From Acinetobacter sp. ANC 4805 (GTDB lineage Bacteria; Pseudomonadota; Gammaproteobacteria; Pseudomonadales; Moraxellaceae): a stretch of DNA of 64,000 nucleotides. The DNA lies in assembly GCF_022549495.1 (NCBI RefSeq), contig NZ_JAKZGD010000004.1:62001-126000 (forward strand), read 5' to 3'. Shown one piece after another: positions 34,989-45,388 of the stretch (the stretch's first letter is position 1; each line of letters opens with the position of its first letter). The notes beneath the pieces were generated by a model. The model did not search any database. It saw nothing but the letters and a program-made list of their open reading frames with translations, and had not been told where the DNA came from. A program made the position numbers and the translations under genes.

Positions 34989-35615
34989 ATGGATGCACGC
35001 ATGCTCACCGCGCAACAAGCTTTAGAACGTTTAAAAGTTGGTAATGCTCGTTTTGTGAAAGGGGAAGCCACCCAACAAAATCAACTTACTCACCAAGAGC
35101 GCGCTTCATTGGCAGGAGAACAAAATCCTTTTGCAATTGTTTTAGGATGTTCAGATTCACGTGTACCTGCGGAAATGGTATTTGATCAAGGTTTAGGTGA
35201 TTTATTTGTTATCCGTGTTGCAGGAAATGTCGTTGCACCTTCGCAAGTTGGAAGTGTTGAATTTGCAGCAGAACGTTATGATTGTGCAGTAGTCGTGGTA
35301 TTAGGGCATAGTCATTGTGGTGCGATTCAAGCAACCATTGATACTCTAATGAATCCTGATCAACCGCCATCATCAAATTTGATGTCGATTGTGAACCGAG
35401 TGCGTCCTTCAGTAGAAATTTTGATGCAAACTGACTTAAAAGATGATTTGAAAAAATTATCTGCACATGCAGTTCGCTCAAATGTATTTGCTTCAGTTAA
35501 TCAATTACGTCATGGATCAACCGTGTTAGAAAACTTAATTGAAAAAGGTAAAATGATCGTGGTTGGGGCAGAATATTCGCTTGAAACAGGTGAAGTGACG
35601 TTCTTTGATTTTTAA
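34989..35615 (+). CDS. Beta-class carbonic anhydrase
   Basis: The 208-residue protein has the zinc ligands Cys54 in GCSDSRVP, His107 and Cys110 in GHSHCGA, with the Asp56-Arg58 dyad of the beta class. It interconverts CO2 and bicarbonate in the cytoplasm, supplying bicarbonate to carboxylases. ATG 34989 is the first start; an ATG four codons later (35001) is also possible because neither has an obvious ribosome site. It is followed by a terminator and convergent with tesA. Confidence 0.93.
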   Translation: MDARMLTAQQALERLKVGNARFVKGEATQQNQLTHQERASLAGEQNPFAIVLGCSDSRVPAEMVFDQGLGDLFVIRVAGNVVAPSQVGSVEFAAERYDCAVVVVLGHSHCGAIQATIDTLMNPDQPPSSNLMSIVNRVRPSVEILMQTDLKDDLKKLSAHAVRSNVFASVNQLRHGSTVLENLIEKGKMIVVGAEYSLETGEVTFFDF

Positions 35616-35641
35616 TTAAAATCGAAGACTCTAAAAAATAA

Positions 35642-35663
35642 GAGGTGCCTAAAGGGCACCTTT
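35642..35663. terminator. Terminator between carbonic anhydrase and tesA
   Basis: AGGTGCC taaa GGGCACCT followed by TTT. It overlaps the end of tesA on the opposite strand and can serve both convergent genes. Confidence 0.75.
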
Positions 35664-36278
35664 TATATAGGGATAAGCCAAATTTAACAGGATAGGTTGG
35701 GCTTTGGCATTTGGGTGAATTTGATCGTTTTGGATTAAGTGTTTATGTCCTGCGACACCTTCAAGGAAGAAGGGAAGTAATTTGATTTTAAACTGCTGAC
35801 TTACAACTTTATAATTATTTTCAAAAGCGGTGCTATAGGCTGTCCCATAATTTGGTGGTATTTTCATACCGAACAGTAAAACATTGGCTTTCTGTTTTTG
35901 GCTGAGTTGTACCAATTGAGCTAAATTTTTTTGAATCATTTGGGGCGGTTGACCACGTAAGCCGTCATTGCCACCTAACTCAATCACAACAATTTCAGGC
36001 TGATAAGTTTGCAATAATTTAGGCAATCTTGCTAGCGCACCACTTGTGGTTTCACCACTGACACTTGCATTGACCACTTTATGTTGTTTCGGATACTGTT
36101 GGTCTAAGCGTTGTTGTAACAAGTGAACCCAACCTTGCTTTGTATCTATACCATAACCGGCACTGAGGCTATCGCCCAAAATTAAAATAGTCTTTGCTGA
36201 AACGAGTGTTGGTAATACACCAATTGTAAGGATTCCAATGGTTTTAGATAGCAACAAGATCATTTTAGATATTTGCAT
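35649..36278 (-). CDS. tesA: Periplasmic SGNH-family arylesterase / thioesterase I TesA
   Basis: The 209-residue protein has a signal peptide and the four SGNH blocks: ILGDSLSAGYG (Ser), ASVSGETTSGA (Gly), ELGGNDGLRG (Asn) and DQIHPNAKAQ (Asp-x-x-His). TesA-type enzymes are broad-specificity periplasmic esterases, thioesterases and lysophospholipases. The gene is divergent from the ABC ATPase gene with a 36-bp gap. This tesA-ybbA-ybbP arrangement is conserved in Escherichia coli and many proteobacteria. Confidence 0.92.
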   Translation of the reverse strand: MQISKMILLLSKTIGILTIGVLPTLVSAKTILILGDSLSAGYGIDTKQGWVHLLQQRLDQQYPKQHKVVNASVSGETTSGALARLPKLLQTYQPEIVVIELGGNDGLRGQPPQMIQKNLAQLVQLSQKQKANVLLFGMKIPPNYGTAYSTAFENNYKVVSQQFKIKLLPFFLEGVAGHKHLIQNDQIHPNAKAQPILLNLAYPYIKGAL

Positions 36279-36314
36279 CGCACTTCAAATTTGTCCTAAA
36301 GGATACGTGACATC

Positions 36315-37019
36315 ATGCCACAACCGATTATTTCTGCCCAAAAAGTTACACAAAATATCCAAATTAATCAGCAAAGTTTAACCATTTTGAAAAATATTGA
36401 TTTAGATATTTATCAGGGAGAACAGATTGCGATTACGGGGCGTTCAGGTTCTGGCAAATCAACATTATTAGGCATTTTAGCGACGCTTGATCGACCGAGT
36501 ATGGGTGAGTTATGGGTCTGTGGACAAGCGGTACATACCTTAACAGAAGAACAGCGTGCCCAAGTTCGCTTAGAAAACATTGGTTTCGTGTTTCAATCTT
36601 TTCAGCTTTTACCGCAGCTCAGCGCACTCGAAAATGTGATGTTACCCTTACGTTTGCAACCTGATTTCAATTTTAAACAAGCTGAAAAAAAGGCATTACA
36701 ATGGTTGGAACGTGTTGGATTAGTTCGTCAGGCACAACAAACACCTAAAGTTTTATCGGGTGGTGAGCAACAACGTGTTGCAATTGCGCGAGCATTAATT
36801 GCTGAGCCTAAAATTATTTTTGCAGATGAACCGACAGGTAATCTGGATGGACAAACCGCAGCAGAAATTGAGCAACTGTTATTTGATTTAAACAAAGAGT
36901 TAGGAACAACTTTAATCCTTGTAACGCATGATCAAAGTTTGGCAGCCTTGTGTCAACGACATGTCAAATTGCTTGATGGTCAAATCCAAGAAATTGTAAA
37001 AGTGCAGGAGGGCGTATGA
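36315..37019 (+). CDS. ABC transporter ATP-binding protein, YbbA-like
   Basis: The 234-residue ATPase has Walker A GRSGSGKST, signature LSGGEQQRVAIARAL, Walker B IIFADEPTGNLDG and the H-loop LVTHDQSL. It belongs to the LolD/MacB-type (extracytoplasmic mechanotransmission) ABC group. It overlaps the permease gene by four bases (ATGA) and is divergent from tesA, as ybbA is in E. coli. The cargo of this transporter family is not established. Confidence 0.93.
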   Translation: MPQPIISAQKVTQNIQINQQSLTILKNIDLDIYQGEQIAITGRSGSGKSTLLGILATLDRPSMGELWVCGQAVHTLTEEQRAQVRLENIGFVFQSFQLLPQLSALENVMLPLRLQPDFNFKQAEKKALQWLERVGLVRQAQQTPKVLSGGEQQRVAIARALIAEPKIIFADEPTGNLDGQTAAEIEQLLFDLNKELGTTLILVTHDQSLAALCQRHVKLLDGQIQEIVKVQEGV

Positions 37020-39508
37020 GTTCAGTCCTGAAACCACTGCTTTTGCAAAGCTTCCGTACAGGAGGATTGTATTTACTGATCATTGCTCTGTCTTTGGCAA
37101 TCAGTGCCACCACGGCATTAAAATTTAGTAATACTCAAGTCCAAAATGCAGTTTCATTGCAAGCTGCTGAAATGCTAGGTGCAGATTTAGTCTTGTCTGA
37201 TAATGACCCTATTCAATCAAACTGGGTGCAAAAAGCCCAACAACTCCATTTAAAGCAAACACCTGTCACCTTGTTTGGATCAATGGCACATACGCAAGAT
37301 CAATTTGTGGTGGTCAATGTTAAAGCTGTCGATGAACATTTTCCGCTGCGTGGTAAATTAGAGATTCAACCGAGAGCGAAATCGATTCAACAAGGTGAAG
37401 TTTGGTTAAGTCCAAGAGCAATTGATCTATTAAAAGTAAAAGTGGGGGATCAGGTTGCAATTGCTGATGGCAAGTTTAAGGTAACAGGTATTATTGAGCA
37501 TGATTCTAATCAGGAATTGGGCTTTTCAGGTTTTTCACCGACCGTTATTATTCATCAAGCAGATATTGCGAAAACGAATGCCATTCAGGTTGGGAGTCGT
37601 ATTGATTATCGTCTGTTGATGGCGGGTGAGCCAAAACAAGTCGAAACATTTAAGACCCTATTTAAACAAGAAACCAAGCATGAATCTGATCCCAAAGTTG
37701 ATCAAAATCGTGGTCAGCAAGCAGACAATAGTGAACAAAGTTCATTGAAATTACGGGATGCAAGCCAATCCAATACCCGTTTGATGAAACCCATTGAAAA
37801 TCTGGATACCTTTCTACAGCTTGCCAACCTTTTAACGATTCTGTTGTGTGGGATTGCGATTGCTTTAACCAGCCAACGTTATGTGCAACAAAATCAGGAT
37901 CATATTGCCTTGATGCGTTGTCTTGGTGCGAGTAAACAACAGATATTAGTGGCATATATGATATTGCTTGCGATTGTCAGTACCTTATCAATTGTGATTG
38001 GAAGCTTAATTGGAATCGCGTTGGGGTATGGTTTGTTGCAATTAATGTTGCAACTGATTCCACAATTGCAACTCAGCTTTGCCATTGCTGATTTGCTTAT
38101 GGCATTACCCATTGCCATTTTTACCAGTGTCATGGTGTTGATTGGTTTCATTTTGCCAAGCATTTGGGAATTATTGAATACACCACCGATTCGTGTCATT
38201 CGTCAGCAAGAGCGTTCACGTAAGTCCTACATTATGATGTTTAGTGTCGGTATTGTGAGTTTGGTCATCTTTAGTTTGGTGCTGAGTGATAATTTAAAAT
38301 TAAGTTTATCAGTCTTATCTGCCATCTTAGTGCTTTGTTTGGCTCTGTTTATGGTGATTTGGTTTGTATTGAAAGCGATTAAACAGCTCAAACATCCCTT
38401 ATCTGCTTATGTTCGAATTCCGCATCAGACGGCTTTGCAAATTACCGCGCTTGCATTAGGTCTTAGTTTAATTACGGTATTGAGTGTTTTAAGAACTGAT
38501 TTATTAGAGCGTTGGCAGCAGCAATTACCTGAAGGTACACCGAATCAGTTTGTCTATGGTCTGCCACCATTTGATATGCCACAGTTTAAACAGCAGCTTG
38601 AACAAAATAATTGGCAATCAACACCTCTATATCCCAATATTCGGGGGCGTTTAATTGCTAAAAATGGTCAGGCTTTCAGTACTGAACTGATTCAACAAAA
38701 TAATTCCTTACGCCGTGAACTGAATCTGACTCAAGCGGAGCTTTATCCAAAAGATAATCTTATTACTCAAGGGAATCCAAAGTTCACCCAAGTTGGGCAA
38801 GTGTCGGTAGAAGAAAAATTGGCTACTGAATTAGGGATCAAAGTGGGGGATCAACTGAGCTTTAGCTTGCCCGAAGGGTCGCTGGATGCCAAAGTGATTA
38901 ACCTACGTTCAGTCGAGTGGGAAAGCTTTAGTCCTAACTTCTTCTTTATCTTTTCCCCACAAAGCATGGATGAAAATGCAGGAAGCTATTTAGGCAGTTT
39001 TTATGTGCCTGCTACAGATCAGCCAAAAATGGTGCAATTGATTCAGCAATTCTCCAATACTGTATTTATTGATGTTGGACGTGTTTTAGATGAAGTGAAA
39101 CGTTTGATGAATATATTGGTTCAGGTTGTGACAGTACTGGCAATATTGGTTGGTTTGTCAGGTATCTTGGTTTTAATTGCATGTTTGAATGTTTTAATGG
39201 ATGAGCGCCGAAAAGAAGTGGCGTTATTACGTTCGTTTGGTATTGCAAAGAATAAATTAAAACAAATGCTCAGTTTAGAAATCGGTTTTATTGGATTGGT
39301 AGCAGGAATTGTGGCATGCCTTTTTGCTGAAGTAATTAGTGCGATTGCTAGTTATAAGATGCAAATGACAATCCAATTCCATCCTGAAATTTGGTTAATT
39401 TTACCCATGAGCATGATGTTGGTTTGTATGCTGATTGGTCGTTATCGACTCAGTTATTTATGTGATATTCCACCGTTACAGAGTTTGAGAGAGATGAACC
39501 AATCTTAA
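37016..39508 (+). CDS. ABC transporter permease, YbbP-like (FtsX/MacB fold)
   Basis: The 830-residue protein has a first membrane span with a large periplasmic domain, then FtsX-type spans (LLTILLCGIAIALT). A second pair of FtsX blocks follows, with the C-terminal one around LVGLSGILVLIACLNVLMDE and RRKEVALLRSFG. The architecture with two FtsX units is that of YbbP. It pairs with the ATPase encoded just upstream and, by context with TesA, may act on lipids or periplasmic hydrophobic compounds. The last four bases overlap the convergent rhomboid gene. Confidence 0.9.
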   Translation: MSSVLKPLLLQSFRTGGLYLLIIALSLAISATTALKFSNTQVQNAVSLQAAEMLGADLVLSDNDPIQSNWVQKAQQLHLKQTPVTLFGSMAHTQDQFVVVNVKAVDEHFPLRGKLEIQPRAKSIQQGEVWLSPRAIDLLKVKVGDQVAIADGKFKVTGIIEHDSNQELGFSGFSPTVIIHQADIAKTNAIQVGSRIDYRLLMAGEPKQVETFKTLFKQETKHESDPKVDQNRGQQADNSEQSSLKLRDASQSNTRLMKPIENLDTFLQLANLLTILLCGIAIALTSQRYVQQNQDHIALMRCLGASKQQILVAYMILLAIVSTLSIVIGSLIGIALGYGLLQLMLQLIPQLQLSFAIADLLMALPIAIFTSVMVLIGFILPSIWELLNTPPIRVIRQQERSRKSYIMMFSVGIVSLVIFSLVLSDNLKLSLSVLSAILVLCLALFMVIWFVLKAIKQLKHPLSAYVRIPHQTALQITALALGLSLITVLSVLRTDLLERWQQQLPEGTPNQFVYGLPPFDMPQFKQQLEQNNWQSTPLYPNIRGRLIAKNGQAFSTELIQQNNSLRRELNLTQAELYPKDNLITQGNPKFTQVGQVSVEEKLATELGIKVGDQLSFSLPEGSLDAKVINLRSVEWESFSPNFFFIFSPQSMDENAGSYLGSFYVPATDQPKMVQLIQQFSNTVFIDVGRVLDEVKRLMNILVQVVTVLAILVGLSGILVLIACLNVLMDERRKEVALLRSFGIAKNKLKQMLSLEIGFIGLVAGIVACLFAEVISAIASYKMQMTIQFHPEIWLILPMSMMLVCMLIGRYRLSYLCDIPPLQSLREMNQS

Positions 39509-40310
39509 AAACTTAACTGGTTTTGACGCAGGATTTCACTCCATAAGGGATGAAGTCCTGTGCTTAACTCATTACAGTAACTATAAAATGCAGCAAGCAT
39601 AAGCGTTCCTACGATCAAAGCAACGATTTGGACTCTGCTTTTCTTATGAGCTTTTTGGCTAAAATACCATGCGATTGCAAGTAATACACCCATGATCATA
39701 CCGCCGATATGGGCTGCATTGTTGATGCCTGAAACCGTAAGACCGAAGATAAGGTTAATCCCCATTATCATTAATAGTGATTTTTTATCTAACAGAAACG
39801 TTGCTGGGGTAACGGTGGAAATAAAGAAGCTGCCGTGAGTGCAGCACCTAAACCCATCACTGCACCTGAAGCACCTGCACTGATATGTGGAAGTAGCTTC
39901 GGATCAAAATGTTGTAATAATTCATAGCCATCACGAATGCTGAGATAACTTGAAAGTACGTTGCCCATTAAACCTGCTAGAAAATACAGACCAATATAAT
40001 AACCACGACCAAACAGTGGTTCTGCAATACTTCCAAAGATATACAGTGCCCACATATTCAGCATTAAATGAATTAGGCCAAAATGGAAAAACATACTGCT
40101 AAACAAACGTTCAGGTTGCCCTGAAAAGGTCAATGGTGGAAAATCTGCACCCCAAGCAATTGCATCCACAGGGGAAGGATCGGTAATATTCACACCTGAA
40201 AGTATTTGCCAACCAAATAATCCAACATTGATTGCAATTAACAAGGCTGTAAACCACCATGTTTGTAGTTGCAATTTTTGAGTGATTTGTGGTGGAGTGG
40301 TTTCAGTCAT
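39505..40310 (-). pseudogene. Rhomboid family protease gene split by a one-base frameshift
   Basis: Two adjoining minus-strand frames make one rhomboid protein. Bases 40310-39789 encode 173 residues through the catalytic-serine motif (SAGASGAVMGLG) and end with LPQQRFC-stop. Bases from about 39800 down to 39505 continue in another frame with LLDKKSLLMIMGINLIFGL and the catalytic-histidine helix (NNAAHIGGMIMG). Adding one base near 39793 joins them smoothly. The Ser and His of the dyad lie on opposite sides of the break, so neither part alone should be active. It may be a true pseudogene, a sequencing error, or a phase-variable site. The run TTTCTG near the break is not a long homopolymer. Confidence 0.85.
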
Positions 40311-40382
40311 ATGTTTGTGCGAGTTATTACGATATAAAAATAGCTTAGCATGAATTTGTTGCCCAAGGAGCGATGCGCTTTA

Positions 40383-41057
40383 ATGAAAGCCTTTTTAGCA
40401 CGTGCAGTGATGTTGATTATCGGTATCATTCTACTGATTCAGCTTTGGATTTTTGGTAGTTTGGTTTGGTGGAGAACGCAGCCTGTTGAAACAACCATGT
40501 TTATGCGTTGGGACTACCTTACTGACTTTAAGCCAATTCAACAAGACTGGCGTGATTATGATGATATTAGTGACAACTTTAAGCATGCTATTTTGGCTGC
40601 TGAAGATGCTAAATTTATTCATCATCATGGCTTTGATTGGGCTGGTATTCAGTTTGCTTTGGAACGTAATAATGAAAAGGGTGAGGTGGTTGCAGGTGGT
40701 TCAACAATTTCACAACAGTTAGCAAAAAACCTATTTCTTTATAATAAGCGTTCATTCATTCGTAAGGGGCAGGAAGCTGTTGCAACATGGATGATGGAGC
40801 GGATGTGGTCAAAACGCCGAATTTTAGAGGTATATATGAATTCGGTCGAGTTTGGTCAAAACATTTATGGTGTCGAAGCTGCTGCACAATTTTATTATGG
40901 TAAAAGCTCAAAAAGTTTGACACGAGAGCAGGCGGCTTTCTTAGCGGCTTTACTGCCGAATCCTAAGTATTATCAAGATCACCGCAATGATCATAAGTTA
41001 CAGTTTCGTAAGCGTGTGATTTTAAGATATATGAATGGTACACAAATTCCACAATAA
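40383..41057 (+). CDS. mtgA: Monofunctional peptidoglycan glycosyltransferase MtgA
   Basis: The 224-residue protein has one N-terminal membrane anchor and a GT51 domain: [18 protein letters not shown] (catalytic Glu), [35 protein letters not shown] and AALLPNP. It polymerises lipid II into glycan strands and has no transpeptidase domain. The ATG at 40383 follows AAGGAG; an in-frame ATG at 40350 is possible but has no ribosome site. A weak hairpin terminator follows. Confidence 0.93.
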   Translation: MKAFLARAVMLIIGIILLIQLWIFGSLVWWRTQPVETTMFMRWDYLTDFKPIQQDWRDYDDISDNFKHAILAAEDAKFIHHHGFDWAGIQFALERNNEKGEVVAGGSTISQQLAKNLFLYNKRSFIRKGQEAVATWMMERMWSKRRILEVYMNSVEFGQNIYGVEAAAQFYYGKSSKSLTREQAAFLAALLPNPKYYQDHRNDHKLQFRKRVILRYMNGTQIPQ

Positions 41058-41070
41058 TTTAGTTAAATTA

Positions 41071-41100
41071 AAAAAAGCTCAAAATTTTTGGGCTTTTTTA
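41071..41100 (+). terminator. Weak terminator of mtgA
   Basis: AAAAAGCtC aaaattttt GgGCTTTTT forms an imperfect hairpin with a T-run, 14 bases after mtgA. Confidence 0.65.
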
Positions 41101-41170
41101 CCAAATTGACATAATTTTGCAGCATACTTAAAACAGTAACTTGATGAATGATAAAGCGACAAGGTTCAGT

Positions 41171-43249
41171 ATGAATACTGCAGTGACGACAACAACGCCA
41201 ATAGAATATACTTATAATGATCGATATATAAATCGCGAGCTTTCGATTCTCGATTTTCATTTACGCGTACTTGAGCAAGCCGTCGATCCACTTCACCCAT
41301 TACTAGAACGAATGAATTTCCTGCTGATTTTTTCAAGAAATTTAGATGAATTTTTTGAAATTCGTGTCGCAGGAATGATGGAACAACTGACTTTAGGCAA
41401 TGAAAGTCGTACGCCAGATGGTTTAACGCCGAAACAGGTACTCGATCAAATTTCTAAGACAGCACATGCTGCGATCGAACGTCAATATCGTATTTTAAAT
41501 GAACAGATTTTACCTAAACTTCGTGAAGAAGATATTTGCTTCTTACGTCGCGGTGAATTGACCCCAGCACAATCAGCATGGATCAAAAAATATTTCCAAG
41601 AACAAGTCGCACCTGTTTTAACACCAATTAGTCTTGACCCAGCACATCCATTTCCACGGTTAGTCAATAAAAGCTTAAATTTTATCGTAACACTCGAAGG
41701 AAAAGATGCCTTTGGTCGTCAAATTGATCTTGCTGTTGTGCCTGCACCACGTTCTTTACCGCGTGTGGTACGTTTGCCTGATGAACTCACGGATGGCAAA
41801 GAGCATCATGTGATGTTATCTGCCATTATTCATGAACATGTTTCAGACCTATTCCCTGGCATGACAGCAACAGGTTGTTATCAATTCCGTGTGACCCGTA
41901 ATGCCGATTTGGCCTTGAATGAAGATGTAGAAGATTTAGCAAAAGCATTAAAAGGTGAGTTAAGTTCTCGTCGTTTTGGACGTGCCGTGCGTTTAGAAGT
42001 GACGCATAATTGTCCAAAGCATATTTATGAATATTTATTGGATGAGTTCGATCTCAACGAAGAGCAACTTTATCGTGTAGATGGTCCTGTAAATTTAGCA
42101 CGTTTATTGTCTAATTTTAAACGCCCACATTTGCGTTATGATTCGCATACACCTGTGATTCCAAAAGCATTTAAAAAGTCAGAAAGTGTTTTTGCTGCAA
42201 TGCAAAAACAGGATATTTTATTACATCATCCATTTGAGTCGTTTGCACCTGTGATTCAACTGTTGCGTGAAGCGGCACGTGATCCACAAGTGTTGGCAAT
42301 TAAACAAACACTTTATCGGAGTGGTGCAGACTCAGAGATTGTGCAAGTTCTTGCTGAAGCTGCACGTAACGGTAAAGAAGTCACTGCTGTGATTGAGTTG
42401 CGCGCTCGTTTTGATGAAGAGTCAAATATCGAAGTTGCCAATGTGCTGCAAGAAGCGGGTGCTGTCGTTGTATATGGTATTGTCGGCTATAAAACCCATG
42501 CCAAAATGATTTTAGTCGTGCGCCGTGAGAATAATAAATTGGTGCGTTATGTGCATTTGGGTACAGGTAACTACCATGCGACCAATGCACGTATTTATAC
42601 CGATTATGGTTTAATGACGACAGATAAAGATCTGTGTGAAGATGTACATCGTATTTTCCAAGAGCTGACAGGCATGGGAAAAATGGCGAAGCTGAAAAAG
42701 CTGCTGCATGCGCCATTCACATTACATGCACAATTGATCAACTATATTGATGAAGAAATTGCCAATGCAAAAGAAGGCAAAGCTGCACAGATTATTGTGA
42801 AAGTGAATGCTTTAACGGAAGTGCAACTCATCAATAAATTGTATGAAGCTTCACAAGCAGGCGTACAAATTGATCTAATTATCCGCTCAATATGCTGTCT
42901 ACGTCCAGGTTTACCGAATCTTTCAGAAAATATTCGTGTTCGTTCGATTGTCGGGCGTTTTTTGGAACATACTCGCGTTTATTATTTTAGTAATAATGGC
43001 AACCCACGTATTTATTGTTCGAGTGCGGACTGGATGGATCGTAATCTATTTAATCGTGTTGAGGCATGTTTCCCGATTGAAGATCCTGCACTGAAAAAGC
43101 GTATTTATCAACTTGGTTTAATGAATTACCTTAAGGATAATCAGCAAGCGTGGTTATTGCAGGGAGATGGCAAATGGGATCGTGCCCAGTTAGCCGAGGG
43201 TGAAGTTCCCCATAATGCACAACATACCTTGCTTGAAGCGATTAAATAA
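41171..43249 (+). CDS. ppk1: Polyphosphate kinase Ppk1
   Basis: The roughly 692-residue protein has the Ppk1 layout: an N-terminal domain ([35 protein letters not shown]), and catalytic phospholipase-D-like domains. The phospho-accepting His is in [15 protein letters not shown], and later motifs are [20 protein letters not shown] and [18 protein letters not shown]. It reversibly makes polyphosphate from ATP. The ATG at 41171 follows AAGG and gives the expected short leader; starts at 41141 and 41144 in the same frame are alternatives. A strong terminator follows. Confidence 0.95.
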   Translation: MNTAVTTTTPIEYTYNDRYINRELSILDFHLRVLEQAVDPLHPLLERMNFLLIFSRNLDEFFEIRVAGMMEQLTLGNESRTPDGLTPKQVLDQISKTAHAAIERQYRILNEQILPKLREEDICFLRRGELTPAQSAWIKKYFQEQVAPVLTPISLDPAHPFPRLVNKSLNFIVTLEGKDAFGRQIDLAVVPAPRSLPRVVRLPDELTDGKEHHVMLSAIIHEHVSDLFPGMTATGCYQFRVTRNADLALNEDVEDLAKALKGELSSRRFGRAVRLEVTHNCPKHIYEYLLDEFDLNEEQLYRVDGPVNLARLLSNFKRPHLRYDSHTPVIPKAFKKSESVFAAMQKQDILLHHPFESFAPVIQLLREAARDPQVLAIKQTLYRSGADSEIVQVLAEAARNGKEVTAVIELRARFDEESNIEVANVLQEAGAVVVYGIVGYKTHAKMILVVRRENNKLVRYVHLGTGNYHATNARIYTDYGLMTTDKDLCEDVHRIFQELTGMGKMAKLKKLLHAPFTLHAQLINYIDEEIANAKEGKAAQIIVKVNALTEVQLINKLYEASQAGVQIDLIIRSICCLRPGLPNLSENIRVRSIVGRFLEHTRVYYFSNNGNPRIYCSSADWMDRNLFNRVEACFPIEDPALKKRIYQLGLMNYLKDNQQAWLLQGDGKWDRAQLAEGEVPHNAQHTLLEAIK

Positions 43250-43252
43250 GCC

Positions 43253-43282
43253 TAAAAAACCGACTTTAATGTCGGTTTTTTC
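43253..43282 (+). terminator. Terminator of ppk1
   Basis: AAAAAACCGAC tttaat GTCGGTTTTTT, a strong hairpin right after ppk1 and before the convergent monooxygenase gene. Confidence 0.9.
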
Positions 43283-43293
43283 TTGTGCTATCA

Positions 43294-44337
43294 TCACTTG
43301 GTTTTGATTTCTAAGACCAACTGATTGACTAAATCAGCAGCTTCTAATTCTCTAATTTGTGACACATTACTACCTGCCCAAAATGCACCGTAGCTAAAAT
43401 CATTCTGCATATTTGCGATGCTCATAAGCTGTTTAGCTAGGTCATACGTATAAGGATATGCGGGTGTTTTAGGTCGGTTTGGCAAATCAATTTGGGTATG
43501 CCAAGTTCCAACTAGACCACGAGCAGGACGACCCGATAAACTGGCACTGATCTGGGTGATCGTTTGACTAAATAAAGCTTTTCGATAGGCTGCGTGAGCA
43601 CTCGAACTTTTGCATTGTACAAATGCTGTACCTAATTGCACGGCAGCAGCACCTTGCTTCAACATAGATTTGGCTTGATCACCATTCATAATACCGCCTG
43701 CTGCCACGACAGGTAATTTGCAATGTGTTGAGATCAGTTGTACAAGATCACTGGTTTTAATGGCCGCATCAAAAGTTTGATTGAAAATACCTCGGTGTCC
43801 TCCAGCCTCAATGCCTTGAGCAATAATAATATCAATGCCAGCAGCTTCGATTGCCTGAGCCTCAATGAGATTGGTTGCAGAAACCATCGTGATAATTCCA
43901 GCTTGTTTTAATGCTTGAATTTGATGTGGATGAGGAATTCCAAAATGGAAACTCACGGCTTTTGGACGTGTTTCAAGTACGACATTGAGGAAATCATCAT
44001 TATCTAAAAAGCTTGGATAAATACAATTCAATTGAGTTGGAGGTTCTGTCCCAAATTTTTCAAACTGTGGACGAATATAGTCAATCCATTGTTGGGTGAT
44101 TTCAGGATCAAGTTGTTCTGATTGATGGCAGAAAAAGTTTACTTGAAATGGGTGATCAGTCAGTTCTTGGGTTTTTAAAATCTGAACTTTTGCCGTTTTT
44201 GCTGAATTCGCACCTAACCCTAAAGCGCCGAAAGCACCTTGATTTGAAACTTCGGCAGCCAGTTCTGGTGTTGAAACCCCAGCCATTGGAGCAAGGAAAA
44301 TAGGATGTTTTATTTCTAATAATTCTAAAATTGACAT
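43294..44337 (-). CDS. Nitronate monooxygenase family flavoprotein
   Basis: The 347-residue protein has the NMO/2-nitropropane dioxygenase TIM barrel: HPIFLAPMAGVSTPELAAEV, QGIEAGGHRG, VVAAGGIMNGDQAKSMLKQG and VQLGTAFVQC. These bind FMN and form the active site. Enzymes of this family oxidise alkyl nitronates such as propionate-3-nitronate, or act as quinone reductases. The gene is monocistronic. Confidence 0.88.
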   Translation of the reverse strand: MSILELLEIKHPIFLAPMAGVSTPELAAEVSNQGAFGALGLGANSAKTAKVQILKTQELTDHPFQVNFFCHQSEQLDPEITQQWIDYIRPQFEKFGTEPPTQLNCIYPSFLDNDDFLNVVLETRPKAVSFHFGIPHPHQIQALKQAGIITMVSATNLIEAQAIEAAGIDIIIAQGIEAGGHRGIFNQTFDAAIKTSDLVQLISTHCKLPVVAAGGIMNGDQAKSMLKQGAAAVQLGTAFVQCKSSSAHAAYRKALFSQTITQISASLSGRPARGLVGTWHTQIDLPNRPKTPAYPYTYDLAKQLMSIANMQNDFSYGAFWAGSNVSQIRELEAADLVNQLVLEIKTK

Positions 44338-44455
44338 GCTTATATGCTCTTTAAATTTTTAATCACCTTAACGTAAAAACAAAAAGTCTTGCAAACAATA
44401 ACCACTATTTAATTATTGAATACAGATGTGATTTTTAAAGTGAAAATGAGTGATC

Positions 44456-45157
44456 TTAAATGGCTGCCACGTGGAAGAGCGAGCCGACCCAACTTGAAAA
44501 TGCCATTGCAAGAATACCCCATAAAGTAATCCGTAAACTGCCTTTGAGCATCGAGGTTCGAGCAAAATAACTGGATAATGCACCCAATAATGCCAATGAC
44601 ACGATACCTGTAATTAAAACTGAACGTGCCACCCAAGTGCTTGGGCTGAGTAAGATGGCAAGCATTGGAAGTACAGCACCACAGGAAAAGGACGCTGCGG
44701 AAGAGAGTGCGGCTTGAATAGGATTTGCCGCAGTATTTTCATGGATACCAATTTCATCTCGTGCATGTGCTCCGAGTGCATCATGTTCAGTTAGTTGAGT
44801 GGCAACTTCATGTGCCAATTCAGGGTTTAAACCTCTCGCAATATAAATTTCTGTCAGCTCTTTAAGTTCCGCATGTGGGTTTTTTTCAAGTTCTCTTGCT
44901 TCAAATTTTAAGTCTGATTTTTCAATATCTTCTTGAGATTTAACCGAAATATATTCTCCTGCTGCCATCGAGGTTGCACCAGAAATAAGCCCTGCAATAC
45001 AGGTGACTAACAATGTTTGTGAACTCGCACCACTTGCTGCCATCCCCATAATTAAACTTGTGACAGAAATGATGCCATCATTTGCGCCAAGCACTGCTGC
45101 ACGAAGCCATCCTGAGCGTTGAATGACATGGAGTTCTGGGTGATGTGACAAAGACAT
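44456..45157 (-). CDS. VIT1/CCC1 family iron/manganese transporter-like protein
   Basis: The 233-residue protein has the VIT family start LRAAVLGANDGIISVTSLIM and GATSMAAGEYISVKSQED. An acidic, Glu-rich cytoplasmic metal-binding helical domain follows, and then C-terminal membrane spans. Relatives move Fe2+ or Mn2+ across membranes. Substrate and direction in this bacterium are unknown. It stands alone, divergent from the NfrA-like gene. Confidence 0.88.
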   Translation of the reverse strand: MSLSHHPELHVIQRSGWLRAAVLGANDGIISVTSLIMGMAASGASSQTLLVTCIAGLISGATSMAAGEYISVKSQEDIEKSDLKFEARELEKNPHAELKELTEIYIARGLNPELAHEVATQLTEHDALGAHARDEIGIHENTAANPIQAALSSAASFSCGAVLPMLAILLSPSTWVARSVLITGIVSLALLGALSSYFARTSMLKGSLRITLWGILAMAFSSWVGSLFHVAAI

Positions 45158-45388
45158 AATTGATCTCTTCTTATGAAAATAAAAGCAATCATCGGGATAA
45201 ATGGAAGAATCATTCTTGTCAGAATTTTATGACGATTCATCAACTTAACTTACTTATAAAGTAACTTATTTTAACGATAGCACCATAGTGATTTAGTTAT
45301 TATATGTGAATAGTTGAATACTTTTAATTTGAATGAAATGGGTTTTTTATACGCCAATCTTATTGGTATTTTTGAGCTGAGATCTGCG

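Noticed and set aside
39780..39810. Programmed ribosomal frameshift in the rhomboid gene
   Set aside because: No slippery heptamer or clear downstream structure is visible at the break; a plain one-base indel explains it more simply.
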